A DNA stretch of 64,000 bases from CAIZQW01 sp942493055 (GCA_942493055.1 OW818680.1:2666001-2730000), one strand, 5' to 3'. Positions 51,088 to 61,347 are shown, numbered from the stretch's first letter. The notes: generated by a model not told the origin, from the letters alone. Numbers and translations are program-made.

Positions 51088-53390
51088 AAGAAATAGCTGT
51101 ATTGACTTTAATGACCCTGACGGCCTTGGCCGCGGAAATAACTCCTGTGATCGAACAGCAAGGATGGCTCGACCTGAACAAGAACAAGAGCAAGGATCGT
51201 TATGAAGACCCTGCCCAGCCACTCGAGAAACGCGTGGAAAACCTGTTGAAGCAGATGACGCTGGATGAAAAGATCGGCCAGTTGAATCAACTCGTGCCGG
51301 AGGGGAAAAAGGATGAGGATGCCCGCTTCATCGTCTTGATGCGCAAAGGCGGTATCGGCTCCTATATCTGGCTCACGTCCTCTCCTGCCAAGCGCAACCA
51401 GTTCCAGCGTGTGGCCGTGCAGGAGTCCAGGCTGGGGATACCGATCATCTTCGGAATGGACATGATTCATGGAACCAGCACACTCTTCCCCATCGCACTG
51501 GGACTCGCGTGCTCGTTTGAGCCGGAACTTTTAGAGCGGGCGCAAAGCGTGGCAGCCCGCGAATCGCGCGCCGAAGGCGTCGAGTGGGTCTTCGCGCCGA
51601 TGTGCGACCTCGCCCGCGATCCGCGCTGGGGGCGCGTGGCGGAAACCTGCGGCGAGGACCCCTATCTCTCCGCGCTCTGCAATGCAGCGCAAGTGCGCGG
51701 CTTCCAAGGCACCAATCCGGCTGCGCCAGACCGTGTAGCCGCCTGCTTGAAGCACTTTGTCGGCTACAGCGCCGTCACCGGCGGACGGGATTATAATGAC
51801 TCCGAGATCACCGAGTGGACGCTGCGCAATATGCATCTGCCCTCCTTCCGTGCCGGCGTGAAAGCCGGCGCCCTGACCCTCATGAGCAGCTTCAACACGA
51901 TCGGCGGCATTCCTGCCGTGGCGAATCATCACGCCTTAACAGACATCCTGCGGAGCGAGTGGAAATTCACCGGCTTTGTGGTCAGCGACTGGGAATCGGT
52001 CCAAGAGATGATTCACTGGGGCTATGCCAAGGACAAGGCCGATGCTGCCCGCCTGGCGCTCAATGCAGGCAACGACATGGATATGAAGTCCAATGCTTAC
52101 TCACCGAATCTGGCAGCCGAAATTCAAGCGGGCCGCGTTTCGAAGGCGACGCTTGATGAAGCGGTGCGGCGCGTGCTGCGGGTTAAATTTCAAGTGGGCC
52201 TCTTTGATCAACCCTACGTGGATGAAACGGGATACAAGCCTGCACAAAAGAAGCCGGAGGATGTGGCGCTGGCACGTGAGTGCGTCGCGAAATCGACGGT
52301 GCTGATCAAGAACACCGGGGTGTTGCCGCTCGCTACGACGATCAAGAAGGTGGCACTCATCGGACCTGTGGGTGACGACCATCGCGAAATTCTGGGATGC
52401 TGGATTGGTCGTTGCTCGTGGAGTGAACCGACGTTGGCAAGCGCGCTCAAAGCAGCACTTCCCCAGGAGACAACGCTGACAGTGGTGAAGGGATGCTCCA
52501 TCAACACCGTCCCCGCGACAAAGACGCTTCAGGACGGACGGATCGTGCCGGATGAAAATGCTCCGCCCAAGGATGCGGATCTCAAAATCGAGGAAGCTGT
52601 GCTGGCAGCCAAGGATGCGGATGTGGTGATCATGGCACTCGGGGAGGCCAGAGGCTGGACAGGCGAAAATGCGTCGCGCGCCTTTCTGACGCTCACCGGA
52701 AATCAGCAAGCCTTGTTTGATGCGGTCGCCGCCACAGGCAAGCCTGTTGTGGCAATTATCTTCAGCGGACGTCCCCTCGTTCTTCCTACTGTGTGGGAAA
52801 AAGCAGCAGCCGTGCTCTATGCCTGGCAACCCGGCATCGAAGCCGGCAACGGACTTGCGGATCTCTTGCTCGGGAAGGTGTCGCCCTCCGCGCGTCTGAG
52901 CATGTCGGTGCCGCGCGATGTCGCGCAGGTGCCCATCTTCTACAACCATTACAACACCGGCCGGCCGGGTTCGGGTCAATACCGCGACATGTCCTCCATG
53001 GACGCCAAATTCTGGTTTGGCTATGGACTGACCTATACCACGTTTGACTACACGCCTGTCCAACTCGTCCCAGCAGCCAGCGGCAAGCCCGCAGAGGCTG
53101 TTGTGACTGTGACCAACACTGGCACGCGCGAGGGTGTCGAAGTGGTCCAGATGTATATCCGTCAATTGGTGTGCCATGTCGGCGCACGGCCGAAGCAGGA
53201 GCTGCGCGGCTTCAAGCGCGTTGCGCTGAAGCCCGGAGAGAAAGCGGAGGTCCGCTTCCCGCTGACGGACGACGTGCTGGGCTTTACCGCTCTCGATGGA
53301 AAGTGGCAGGTTGACGCAGGCGACTACCAGGTCTGGATCGCGCCACGGGCGCACAGCGGCAAAGCCATCAGCTATACGCACGCGTTATAG
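51084..53390 (+). CDS. GH3 family beta-glycosidase
   Basis: The start at 51084 overlaps the previous stop (ATGA) and follows AAAAGGTTACGA; a frame back to 51006 lies inside the neighbour. The protein is 768 aa with a signal peptide (AVLTLMTLTALA). The GH3 barrel has FGMDMIHGTSTLFPIALGLA, DPRWGRVAETCGEDPYLSA, KHFVGYSAVTGGRDYND and the nucleophile Asp302 in FVVSDWESVQ. The C-terminal part has the second domain and the fibronectin-like end (VVQMYIRQL, LRGFKRVALKPGE). BglX-like architecture; beta-glucosidase or beta-xylosidase activity is likely. Confidence 0.95.
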   Translation: MKEIAVLTLMTLTALAAEITPVIEQQGWLDLNKNKSKDRYEDPAQPLEKRVENLLKQMTLDEKIGQLNQLVPEGKKDEDARFIVLMRKGGIGSYIWLTSSPAKRNQFQRVAVQESRLGIPIIFGMDMIHGTSTLFPIALGLACSFEPELLERAQSVAARESRAEGVEWVFAPMCDLARDPRWGRVAETCGEDPYLSALCNAAQVRGFQGTNPAAPDRVAACLKHFVGYSAVTGGRDYNDSEITEWTLRNMHLPSFRAGVKAGALTLMSSFNTIGGIPAVANHHALTDILRSEWKFTGFVVSDWESVQEMIHWGYAKDKADAARLALNAGNDMDMKSNAYSPNLAAEIQAGRVSKATLDEAVRRVLRVKFQVGLFDQPYVDETGYKPAQKKPEDVALARECVAKSTVLIKNTGVLPLATTIKKVALIGPVGDDHREILGCWIGRCSWSEPTLASALKAALPQETTLTVVKGCSINTVPATKTLQDGRIVPDENAPPKDADLKIEEAVLAAKDADVVIMALGEARGWTGENASRAFLTLTGNQQALFDAVAATGKPVVAIIFSGRPLVLPTVWEKAAAVLYAWQPGIEAGNGLADLLLGKVSPSARLSMSVPRDVAQVPIFYNHYNTGRPGSGQYRDMSSMDAKFWFGYGLTYTTFDYTPVQLVPAASGKPAEAVVTVTNTGTREGVEVVQMYIRQLVCHVGARPKQELRGFKRVALKPGEKAEVRFPLTDDVLGFTALDGKWQVDAGDYQVWIAPRAHSGKAISYTHAL

Positions 53391-53413
53391 ACAGAACCAA
53401 AGAAGGAGATTCA

Positions 53414-54790
53414 ATGAAAAGAAGATCTAAGATTGCGATTATGTTAGGGGCTCTCTTGTCCGTCTGGACAATGGTGCGCGCTGAGTTATTCAAGGACGGT
53501 GAGACGGTCTGCTTTCTCGGGGACAGCATCACCAACGGCGGACGTTATCAGGGGATGATCTACGATTACTACCTGACGCGCTTCCCCGGCTGGACGATCC
53601 GCTTTGTCAATGCAGGCCGCTCGGGTGACAGCGCCGGCGGTTCGATGGGACGCCTGCAGGAGGATGTCATCGATAAGAAGCCGAATTCAGTCGCTGTGAT
53701 GTTCGGCATGAACGATGTGGGGCGGGGTTACTATGTGGCCAATGCGGACGCGAATAAACTGAAGTCTCAACAGCAGGCACTGGACAATTACAAGAGCAAC
53801 ATGGGAAAATTGGTCGGCCGCATCCGCACGGAAGCGAAGGAGCCCAAGCTCTACTTTATCACCCCCTCTCCGTTTGATCAGACCGTGGTGCTCGACAAAG
53901 AGAACAACCAGCCTGGCTGTAACGACGGACTGGGACGCTGCGCGGAGATCGTGCGCGGGTTGGCCGCAACGAACAACGCCATGGTCGTCGATTTTCACGG
54001 CCCCATGACCGCGCTCAATCTGGAGCAGCAGAAGAAAGACCCCAAATACACCCTCGTGGGAGGCGACCGGGTCCATCCTGGCGCGCCGGGACATCTGATG
54101 ATGGCGTGGCTCTTCCTGAAGACACAGGGCGCACCCGCCCTCGTGTCAAAAGTGGCCGTGGATGCCGCAGCAGGTCGTCCGACAGAGAGCGTCAACGCCG
54201 AAGTGACCGCCATCGCGAAGAAGGACGGCGGCGTGACTTTTACTGTGCTGGAGAAGGCCCTACCCTTCCCGATTGACCCTGGAGCCAAGAGCATGTTGGC
54301 GATGATCCCGATTGAAAAAGATTTGAATCAGGAATTGCTCTCCGTGAGCGGACTTGCCGAGGGACGCTACACAGTGCAGATTGATGGCGTAGCAGTCGGC
54401 CAACATACTGCCCGGGAGTTGGCGCAGGGCATCAATCTCGGCTTCAACGAGGCGACACCGCAATTCCGGCAGGCACAGGCTGTGGCGCGGCTCAACGAAC
54501 AGCGCCGCAATGCGGAGGTGCAGGCGCGCAGCCTGCTGAACACACGGCGCTGGATGATCAGCTACTACAAGATTAACGTGGAAGACCCGGCTGCCTTGCA
54601 GGCGCATTACGACAGCTTCAAAGACAAGAAGGAATACAATGCCGGGATGGCGCTCAACTATATGAAGAACTGGCCGAAGTATAATGACTATCTCAAGCAG
54701 ATGGGGGAGTTTGAGCAGAAGGCGTTAGAGAGCCGCAAGCCCGTACCGCATACGGTTGCGGTCATACCAGTGGGAACGGAAAAAAAGTAG
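53414..54790 (+). CDS. secreted SGNH/GDSL hydrolase
   Basis: The protein is 458 aa with a signal ending near MVRA. The SGNH blocks are ETVCFLGDSITNGGRY (serine), NAGRSGDSAGG (glycine), VAVMFGMNDVGRG (asparagine) and GGDRVHPGAPGHLMMAW (Asp/His). The ~200-residue C-terminus has helical segments such as QAVARLNEQRRNAEVQA. Carbohydrate deacetylation is the usual role. AGAAGGAGA precedes the start, 23 bp after the GH3 gene, so it belongs to the same operon. Confidence 0.87.
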   Translation: MKRRSKIAIMLGALLSVWTMVRAELFKDGETVCFLGDSITNGGRYQGMIYDYYLTRFPGWTIRFVNAGRSGDSAGGSMGRLQEDVIDKKPNSVAVMFGMNDVGRGYYVANADANKLKSQQQALDNYKSNMGKLVGRIRTEAKEPKLYFITPSPFDQTVVLDKENNQPGCNDGLGRCAEIVRGLAATNNAMVVDFHGPMTALNLEQQKKDPKYTLVGGDRVHPGAPGHLMMAWLFLKTQGAPALVSKVAVDAAAGRPTESVNAEVTAIAKKDGGVTFTVLEKALPFPIDPGAKSMLAMIPIEKDLNQELLSVSGLAEGRYTVQIDGVAVGQHTARELAQGINLGFNEATPQFRQAQAVARLNEQRRNAEVQARSLLNTRRWMISYYKINVEDPAALQAHYDSFKDKKEYNAGMALNYMKNWPKYNDYLKQMGEFEQKALESRKPVPHTVAVIPVGTEKK

Positions 54791-54825
54791 GCGTTATAGA
54801 TGGCGACATACGTGCCCGACGAGCA

Positions 54826-54877
54826 TGGAGCGGCGCGGCTTCCCGCGCCGGCCGGAACGCGAAGGCGTTCCGCTCCA
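54826..54877. repeat. pair of REP-like hairpins bracketed by TGGAGCGG/CCGCTCCA
   Basis: GGCGCGG-CTTC-CCGCGCC (54832-54849) and GGAACGC-GAAG-GCGTTCC (54854-54871) lie between the inverse octamers TGGAGCGG (54826) and CCGCTCCA (54870). This repeats the TGGAG...CTCCA-bracketed double-hairpin core of composite repeats B and C, but without their periodic arms. Confidence 0.75.
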
Positions 54878-54939
54878 AAACCTGTGCGGGCTTATGTGTC
54901 CATGTATAGAAATGAGGCGTAAGGAGTTTTGAAAATACT

Positions 54940-56163
54940 ATGAATAAAATAATTGTTGGCTTTTGTGCGATGATCGTTGCGGGGACTGTCTGTATGTTAC
55001 GTGCGGAGGATGCGGCGACAATGACGATCCCCGTGGACTCGCCCGCGTTTGTATTCTCGCCTGGAAATTGGGTCGGCGATGCGGGGCGGGGCGGCAAGCT
55101 GTTCCGTCAGACGTGGAACCCCGGCGCGTATTTCCGCGTAACATGGGAATCAGACTCCACAAACGTAATGCCAACGCTGTTGATGGACGCTTCGACCTAC
55201 AACGGGAGTTTCAATCCGCCTATCCTGGCCTGTAATCTGGACGGCATCTGGTCGGGAGATCTGCGGAGCGCGAAAGAGCTTCCCGTGCCCGGCATGAATC
55301 CGAAGATCAAGAAACACGTGCTGACCGGCTATCTTAAAATGTCGACGCAAGTGAAGCGCTGGGGCTCGGAGGGCGCGAGCGGTTCGAACATCGTTCGTCT
55401 TGTGGGGCTGCGGCTGGGCGCTGGCAGTCAGGCGGGCATCGATGCCGCACAGCCGAAGTGGGCGCTCATCGTGGGCGACAGCATTACCGAGGGCTGCGGC
55501 GCATACGAACTCGAGTGTTACTCCCATCTGGTGGGACAGGCGTTCCGTTCGTTGGACTACGAATACGCAATCAGCGCCTGCGGCTGGAGCGGCTGGCTGC
55601 ATCGCGGCGATAATCCGCCGGGCGACGTGCCGGGCTATTATGTGATTTCGAATTCGGTCAATGGCGCGGGCGGTCAGTACTTTGATGCCTTGAGCCGCTG
55701 GAACAAGATCGATTCGCTTCATTCGCTGTTAGATGCCAACGGCCGCATCAGCGCATACGGCGCTGTCGGCCAGGAGCCGTCGGCGATCCTCATCAACTAC
55801 GGCACAAACGATGCGATCCATCCGGGAAACGCAAGCGATGTGCAGGCCAGCATGACCCACTGCCTGGAGGCGTTACGGAAAGCAGCGCCGGGGGCGCATA
55901 TCTTCTTCATCATTCCCTTCGGCCAGTACAAGGCAGCCGAACTCCATGCGACGGTCAAGGCATATTGCACGGCTCATCCGGAGGAGCGGCGTCTCTCGGT
56001 CATTGATTTGGGCCCTGATGCAGCGCGGGCGCTGACGCCGAAAAACGGTTATTGGGGCGGGTTGCATCCGAACCCCCGCGCGCATGCGACCTTTGCCGCT
56101 CAGATTATCGCGCAGATGATGGCGGCGCTTGGACCGGCGGCGTTCCCCGGGTGGACACGATAG
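54940..56163 (+). CDS. secreted SGNH hydrolase with N-terminal beta domain (CE2/CE3-like)
   Basis: The protein is 407 aa with signal FCAMIVAGTVCMLRA. The first ~140 residues form a beta domain (FRVTWESDSTN). The SGNH part has WALIVGDSITEGCGAY (serine), CGWSGWLHRGDN, ILINYGTNDAIHPGN (asparagine) and GYWGGLHPNPRAHATFA (histidine). A jelly roll followed by an SGNH domain is the CE2-like layout, so acetyl-polysaccharide esterase is likely. TAAGGAG precedes the start. Confidence 0.85.
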   Translation: MNKIIVGFCAMIVAGTVCMLRAEDAATMTIPVDSPAFVFSPGNWVGDAGRGGKLFRQTWNPGAYFRVTWESDSTNVMPTLLMDASTYNGSFNPPILACNLDGIWSGDLRSAKELPVPGMNPKIKKHVLTGYLKMSTQVKRWGSEGASGSNIVRLVGLRLGAGSQAGIDAAQPKWALIVGDSITEGCGAYELECYSHLVGQAFRSLDYEYAISACGWSGWLHRGDNPPGDVPGYYVISNSVNGAGGQYFDALSRWNKIDSLHSLLDANGRISAYGAVGQEPSAILINYGTNDAIHPGNASDVQASMTHCLEALRKAAPGAHIFFIIPFGQYKAAELHATVKAYCTAHPEERRLSVIDLGPDAARALTPKNGYWGGLHPNPRAHATFAAQIIAQMMAALGPAAFPGWTR

Positions 56164-56203
56164 GACATGCTGGGGTCCCTTCTTTTATTGATCCTCCTAT
56201 TCT

Positions 56204-56875
56204 TCATGCAACAACGCTCAACCTCGATGAAGCGAACTCCCAGTTCGCCAGGTTATCGAGAAACGCTGTTAGATAATCTTTGCGGCGGTTCTGGTAGTCG
56301 AGGTAGTAGGCATGTTCCCACACGTCGCAGGCCAGAAGCACGTTGTGTCCATACGCCACGGGGGTCTCCGCGTTATATGTCTTGACGATCCTCAGCGCAT
56401 CGCCGTCTTGGATCAGCCAGACCCAGCCGTTGCTGAACTGCCCGACACCCGCAGTCACGAAGGCTTTTTTGAAGGCTTCGAAGGTGCCGAAGGTGGCGAT
56501 GATCATCTCCAAGAGTCGCCCAGTAGGCTGTCCGCCGCCGTTCGCTTTCATGCTGTCCCAGAAAAAGCTGTGATTCCAGACTTGGGCGGCATTGTTGAAA
56601 ATCACGACCGTGTCCACCATGTTCGCGGTTTTACGGAGTAATTCCTCCAGCGAGGAGGCCGCGAAAGGCATTCCCACCATTAAGTTGTTCAGGTTGTTAA
56701 CATACGCCTGATGATGCTTGCCATAGTGGAAGTCCATCGTCTTTGCAGACACGAAAGGTTCCAGCTCTTCCATTCCGTACGGGAGTTTCGGCAACTGTAT
56801 TATCTTAGAAGGCATAGAGGCCCAATCATCAACATATATTGGATCCCAAAGACTTGCATCAACAGTTGCTTTCAT
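56204..56875 (-). CDS. sodB: Fe superoxide dismutase
   Basis: The protein is 223 aa. The metal ligands are His50 (FHYGKHHQAYV), His102 (VWNHSFFWDS), Asp184 and His188 (DVWEHAYYLDY). Gln98 in NNAAQVWNH is the outer-sphere residue typical of the iron type. The canonical N-terminus would be MPSKIIQLPKLPYG at 56815. However, the only good ribosome site (GGGAAGAG) serves the ATG at 56875, giving a 20-residue extension with no signal-peptide character. It detoxifies superoxide in the cytoplasm. It is transcribed against the surrounding glycan genes. Confidence 0.95.
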   Translation of the reverse strand: MKATVDASLWDPIYVDDWASMPSKIIQLPKLPYGMEELEPFVSAKTMDFHYGKHHQAYVNNLNNLMVGMPFAASSLEELLRKTANMVDTVVIFNNAAQVWNHSFFWDSMKANGGGQPTGRLLEMIIATFGTFEAFKKAFVTAGVGQFSNGWVWLIQDGDALRIVKTYNAETPVAYGHNVLLACDVWEHAYYLDYQNRRKDYLTAFLDNLANWEFASSRLSVVA

Positions 56876-57164
56876 AATACTCTTCCCGCTTGTATTGATT
56901 CGTGCCTCTGGCTGCTTGCCCTAGGACTTATCAAGGTGAAAAAATAACACGTCTGTGCGCACTTTTGAAATGGGGTATATTACCCATACGTCAAGCAGAG
57001 GCGCAGTCCTGCCCTGGTCGAACAGGGGGATTATCTCTGCAACGCATGCAGTAAATAATCGCGAACACAATACTGCTCGCAATCCTGTCGACTGAAACCC
57101 AAAATACGATTGTGGCAGCGATGGGTTTGTGCTATAAATTGAAATATCTGAAAGGGAGGTCGCT

Positions 57165-59315
57165 GTGAATCAAGCAAAGGTGGGACTCTCGTTAATGCTG
57201 GCATTATGGGCTGGCTCCATTTTGGCCGAGGATAAAACCTTGGTGTCGTGGGTCGCGCTTGCGAACCTGACTCAGCAAGGCGGCAGCGCCTTGACCCTCC
57301 AAAGCGGCGATGCGTTTGACGGGATTGTCTTTGGCGAACGCGTGCGCAACACCTGGATGGCCGGGAGCGACCATTACCGTCGGACACAGAAAGATCAAGC
57401 GCAAAATAGACGGGAGACGGCTGACTCCACTGCCTATGTCCAGATGGCAGTCGTCTATCAGGGCAAGGAGATCCGCCTCTATCGCAATGGCGAACCGTAT
57501 GCCTCTTATCCGGCGGAGAATCAGGATTTTCTGAAGGCTGAAGACCCATTGGCTGTCTTCGGCTTCCGCCATGTCGGCGCCCATACAGGCTCCTGCCTGG
57601 CAGGACAGATTGACGATGCTCGTATCTATGACCAGGCGTTGACTGTCGAGCAGATACGCGCATTGAAGCCCAACGTGGCATCCGAGATCAAGCCTGTTGC
57701 CTGGTGGGATTTCGAAGGCAACACAGTGACGGACCGCGCCGGACGCTTCTCGCATCAAACGCTTCTTCAGGGCGCACGAGTCAAGGATGGCAAGCTGGTG
57801 CTGGATGGCAAGGGCTATCTGGTTGCCGCGCGTTCGGAAGCGGCGCTTCAGTCAGCATCCGCTCAGCCGCCCCCGGCTGCAACCGCAGGCAACAATACGG
57901 GTCCTGATATCATCGCCATGCCGTTGACTCCGCCCACGAGCTGGCTTACCTATCACCTGGCCCATCCCGGACCCAGCGGAGCCGTGCCGGCAGATCCAAA
58001 TCCCGCCTTCTTCTACAAGGGGCGTTATCATCTGAACTATATTTATAACAACCGTGATGGCTGCGCCTTTGCGCATGTCTCCAGTACGGACATGGTGCAT
58101 TGGGCGTGGCATCCGACGACCCTGTCGCCCACCACCACTGGGCATGGCATGTTCAGCGGCACAGGTTTCTTCTCGAAGGAGGGGACGCCTGTGATGATCT
58201 ATCATGGACAAGGCTCCGGACACAACCAGCTCGCCTTCGGCTTAGACGACCTACTGGAAAAATGGTCGCACCCGATCGCCATCGAGCCCCTCTCTGCGAC
58301 AGGAGAGAAGCCGAAGATGCGCCACTGGGATCCGGACTGCTGGCTGATGAATGACACCTACTATGCATTGAGCGGCGGGAGCAATCCGCAGCTCATGAAA
58401 TCAGCGGATCTCAAGCAGTGGCTCTACCTCGGGGATCTCTTGCATCCTGATTTTCCGAATACGCTGGGCGTGCAGAAAGGCGAGGACATCTCCTGCGCCA
58501 ACATGTTCAAGATCGGAAACAAGTGGATGCTGCTCTGCATCAGCCACGGACTCGGCGCACGTTACTACTTGGGCGATTTCAAAGATGAAAAATTTCTGCC
58601 GGAGCATCACGCGTTCTTAAACTGGGCGCGCTGGGACTTCTTCGCGCCGGAGTCCTTCCTCGCGCAGGACGGCCGCAGGATTATGCTCTCTTGGTGCACG
58701 CCATGGATCAACAACATGCAACGGGTGAACCGCAGTAAAAACTTCAATACGCTTCTGAACAAAAACTTTTTCCAGCAAGGGATTCAGTCCCTGCCCCGCG
58801 AGCTGAGCTTGCCTGCGGATGGCATCCTGCGCATCAAGCCCATACGCGAATTGGAGCAGCTACGCGCGGAGAAGAGAGAGGCGCAAAATCTGACGGTCGC
58901 GCCTGACACGACTCAGCTTCTTCCTGAGGTCAGCGGCGACGCACTGGAACTCGACGTGGTGATGTCCGCACCTCACGCCCAGGCCTTCGGCATCAACCTG
59001 CTCTGCGATGCCAAGGGCGAGCACGGGTTCACGATTGCAGCAGGCGCGGGCAGCACAAACCTGACCGTGGGCTATATCCAGCCGCCTTTTACTTTAAAGG
59101 AGGGCGAGGATCTGACGTTGCGCATCTTCATTGACAAGAGCATGATCGAGGTCTTCGCCAATGAACGCCAAGCTGCGGTGGCCTGGCACGAGTACGCACC
59201 GAAGAACCTCCGGGTCAGCCTCTTTGCAAAGGGCGGTGATCTGTTGGTCAAGAAGGTGACGGCCTGGAAGATGAAATCCGCCTACACCGGCGACTGCCGC
59301 TTTGTGGCCCGTTAG
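57165..59315 (+). CDS. GH32 family beta-fructosidase-like protein with N-terminal LamG-like domain
   Basis: The start is GTG at 57165 with AGGGAGGT 5 bp upstream. The protein is 716 aa with signal LSLMLALWAGSILA. A LamG-like lectin domain fills residues ~25-210 (SCLAGQIDDARIYDQALT). The five-bladed GH32 domain follows. Its triad is Asp277 in ADPNPAFFYKGRYHL (nucleophile, usually N-D-P-N), Asp389 in RHWDPDCW (usually R-D-P) and Glu496 in FFAPESFL (acid/base, usually E-C). The C-terminal beta-sandwich ends with IFIDKSMIEVFANERQ, the family tail. Changed residues around each triad member suggest a divergent specificity. It overlaps the convergent gene by 4 bp. Confidence 0.88.
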   Translation: MNQAKVGLSLMLALWAGSILAEDKTLVSWVALANLTQQGGSALTLQSGDAFDGIVFGERVRNTWMAGSDHYRRTQKDQAQNRRETADSTAYVQMAVVYQGKEIRLYRNGEPYASYPAENQDFLKAEDPLAVFGFRHVGAHTGSCLAGQIDDARIYDQALTVEQIRALKPNVASEIKPVAWWDFEGNTVTDRAGRFSHQTLLQGARVKDGKLVLDGKGYLVAARSEAALQSASAQPPPAATAGNNTGPDIIAMPLTPPTSWLTYHLAHPGPSGAVPADPNPAFFYKGRYHLNYIYNNRDGCAFAHVSSTDMVHWAWHPTTLSPTTTGHGMFSGTGFFSKEGTPVMIYHGQGSGHNQLAFGLDDLLEKWSHPIAIEPLSATGEKPKMRHWDPDCWLMNDTYYALSGGSNPQLMKSADLKQWLYLGDLLHPDFPNTLGVQKGEDISCANMFKIGNKWMLLCISHGLGARYYLGDFKDEKFLPEHHAFLNWARWDFFAPESFLAQDGRRIMLSWCTPWINNMQRVNRSKNFNTLLNKNFFQQGIQSLPRELSLPADGILRIKPIRELEQLRAEKREAQNLTVAPDTTQLLPEVSGDALELDVVMSAPHAQAFGINLLCDAKGEHGFTIAAGAGSTNLTVGYIQPPFTLKEGEDLTLRIFIDKSMIEVFANERQAAVAWHEYAPKNLRVSLFAKGGDLLVKKVTAWKMKSAYTGDCRFVAR

Positions 59316-61330
59316 CGTTTCTGCGCGCTCCACATACAACGATAATTGAACCTCCGGTTGGGTGCGCTGTCGCCTTTGACGCAGAGCGAGATGGGGTCTT
59401 TCAGCTCAACTGGATTGTCACACCATTTAAAATCAAAGGTGAAGGCATCGCCTTTCAAGCCCAGCAGTTTGCGCGGCACAGCCAACTCCAGAGAGTTCCC
59501 TGCTACGCGATAATCAAGCCGCACCACTTCGACCCATGAACCGCCGGAGACCTGGGCATCATATCGCTGGAGGGTCGTGGTCGTGCTGTCCACCACGCGC
59601 TTGTTGACGAGGTAATCATACCCATACCAGCCTGTGGCGGGATTCTGATCCGCATCCATCAGCAGCAGCATCCAGTTGTTGCCAGTGTGCGGTGTGAGCG
59701 CGTCCTTCGCCTCCACATAAAAACTGACGGTATCGCGGTCAACAGCGACCTTGCTGGTGATGATATCGTTGCGACCCGAGTCGTCGGTGTAGTGAAGCCC
59801 GCCATAACCGTTATAGTCGCGGTGAGCCGTGTCGCCCACGGTGTCGCGATACTCGACCTTGCTGTCGGCCCAGTCCGCAAAGACGCCGTCGATGGCGATG
59901 CGGCTCATGCCCTGCACTTCAGGTATGGGGCGCACCCCCTTGTAGCGACGGAGGTTCTGCACCATCTGCATGTAGTAGTTGTCGGTGTATCCGCCCTTCA
60001 TCGGCTGGATGCAGCGGGTGAACTCGGCGTTATACTGATCCACGAAGTAGAAGGGGCTGGGCCTGCGCATGAAGGGGAAGGTCGTTCCCGGCTTGGGCTG
60101 ATATTTACCGGCGGTCCACTCGTTCCAGTCGTTGATGTAGAGAAATTGTGGATCACTCTTCAGCGCCTCCTCCCAGCGTTCCTGAAAGTAAATGCCGTAG
60201 GCTTCGGGGTTCGCAACGGTCTTGCCCAGCCATGGCACGAAGGTCGGCAAGGGCATGTCGTATTCATTGAGTTGCGGCTGGCCGTGCGCGCGGCTCCAGG
60301 ACTTTCCGATCAGGGAGCTGGCATGTTGCGCGGGTGTGACGGCGGCCTCTTCCCGCTTGCCGTTGTGGGTCGACACCAACTCGTCGGGATTCATCGACTG
60401 GACACGCTTATCGCCCAGGTCATACCCGAAGCTCCAGTTATCCTCAGCACCTACAAAGCGCTTCCCGGCCCATGTGTGGTAACCCCACCACATGGTGCGT
60501 AGCGTGAAGAAGGATTTTACTTCTTGCGTGTAGTCCGTGTAAAACTCTTCGGTGTAGTCGGGATTGTTGTACTGCGGATGCTTGGGGTCTGTCTTGGCTG
60601 CGGCTGTGTAGTGCGGGTTCGGGTTTTTGACATTGCCGCCGTTAGCATCGAATTTCGGATTCCCGTTATAGAGCAGCAACGGCTTGCCATCCCACGCGAA
60701 CCAGAGGTCTTTGTGTTTCTCCGTTTTATAGATCCTGTCGAATAGATCCTGGACCACGGTGATCACCGGACCGTTGAATGCCCAGAAACAGAACTGCGGC
60801 ACCGTGCTGCCCTCGGCCTTCATCTTGTGTATCACCGAGAAGATGACCTCCCACTCGTCCCAGTAGCGGACCGCGTTGGTGACATCCATGATCAGCACAT
60901 CCACGCCTGCGTCTACGAGCATCGACATATCCTTGCGGATGACATATTCATCCTTGCTCAAAAAATAACCGGTCTCGGGTTCGCCCCAGTGATACGAGGG
61001 CCCCTTCCAGAGCGGATGATTAGCATCCAGGCGCGCCTTGGGGTCGGCTGTTAAGATTTTAGTCACATCCGCGTCATACGTCCCGTTGCCTTTGCCCAGC
61101 TCGTCTCTATGCCACGTGATGTAGAACATGCCCACCACGCGGCGCTGGTCCTTCTTGAGCGGACCCACTTCTGAAAAGGACGGCATCTTGCGGCCCAGCG
61201 CATCCTGCGCCACCCACGTATCAGCATACAGGTCGCGGCCAACCGGCAGCTCCGCTGCGCAGGCTGCGGTTGCTCCCATAAGCGCCGCGCTGACACCTAC
61301 GAGCAACACATTCAATTTTACAACGCACAT
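59312..61330 (-). CDS. GH71/GH99-like glycan hydrolase with CBM9-like C-terminus
   Basis: The ATG at 61328-61330 is used, after GAGGGGG; a TTG two codons earlier is less likely. The protein is 672 aa with signal LLVGVSAALMGATAACA. Residues ~60-450 are TIM-barrel-like (VVGMFYITWHRDE, GVDVLIMDVTNAVRYWDEW, FLYINDWNEWTAGKYQP); the D-W-N-E-W block is typical of GH71/GH99-like proteins. The last ~180 residues form a CBM9/DOMON-like sandwich (VSFYVEAKDALTPH, WMLLLMDADQNPATGW). Endo-acting attack on a polysaccharide is likely; the substrate is open. Confidence 0.78.
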   Translation of the reverse strand: MCVVKLNVLLVGVSAALMGATAACAAELPVGRDLYADTWVAQDALGRKMPSFSEVGPLKKDQRRVVGMFYITWHRDELGKGNGTYDADVTKILTADPKARLDANHPLWKGPSYHWGEPETGYFLSKDEYVIRKDMSMLVDAGVDVLIMDVTNAVRYWDEWEVIFSVIHKMKAEGSTVPQFCFWAFNGPVITVVQDLFDRIYKTEKHKDLWFAWDGKPLLLYNGNPKFDANGGNVKNPNPHYTAAAKTDPKHPQYNNPDYTEEFYTDYTQEVKSFFTLRTMWWGYHTWAGKRFVGAEDNWSFGYDLGDKRVQSMNPDELVSTHNGKREEAAVTPAQHASSLIGKSWSRAHGQPQLNEYDMPLPTFVPWLGKTVANPEAYGIYFQERWEEALKSDPQFLYINDWNEWTAGKYQPKPGTTFPFMRRPSPFYFVDQYNAEFTRCIQPMKGGYTDNYYMQMVQNLRRYKGVRPIPEVQGMSRIAIDGVFADWADSKVEYRDTVGDTAHRDYNGYGGLHYTDDSGRNDIITSKVAVDRDTVSFYVEAKDALTPHTGNNWMLLLMDADQNPATGWYGYDYLVNKRVVDSTTTTLQRYDAQVSGGSWVEVVRLDYRVAGNSLELAVPRKLLGLKGDAFTFDFKWCDNPVELKDPISLCVKGDSAPNRRFNYRCMWSAQKR

Positions 61331-61347
61331 AATCAATCCCCCTCTTT

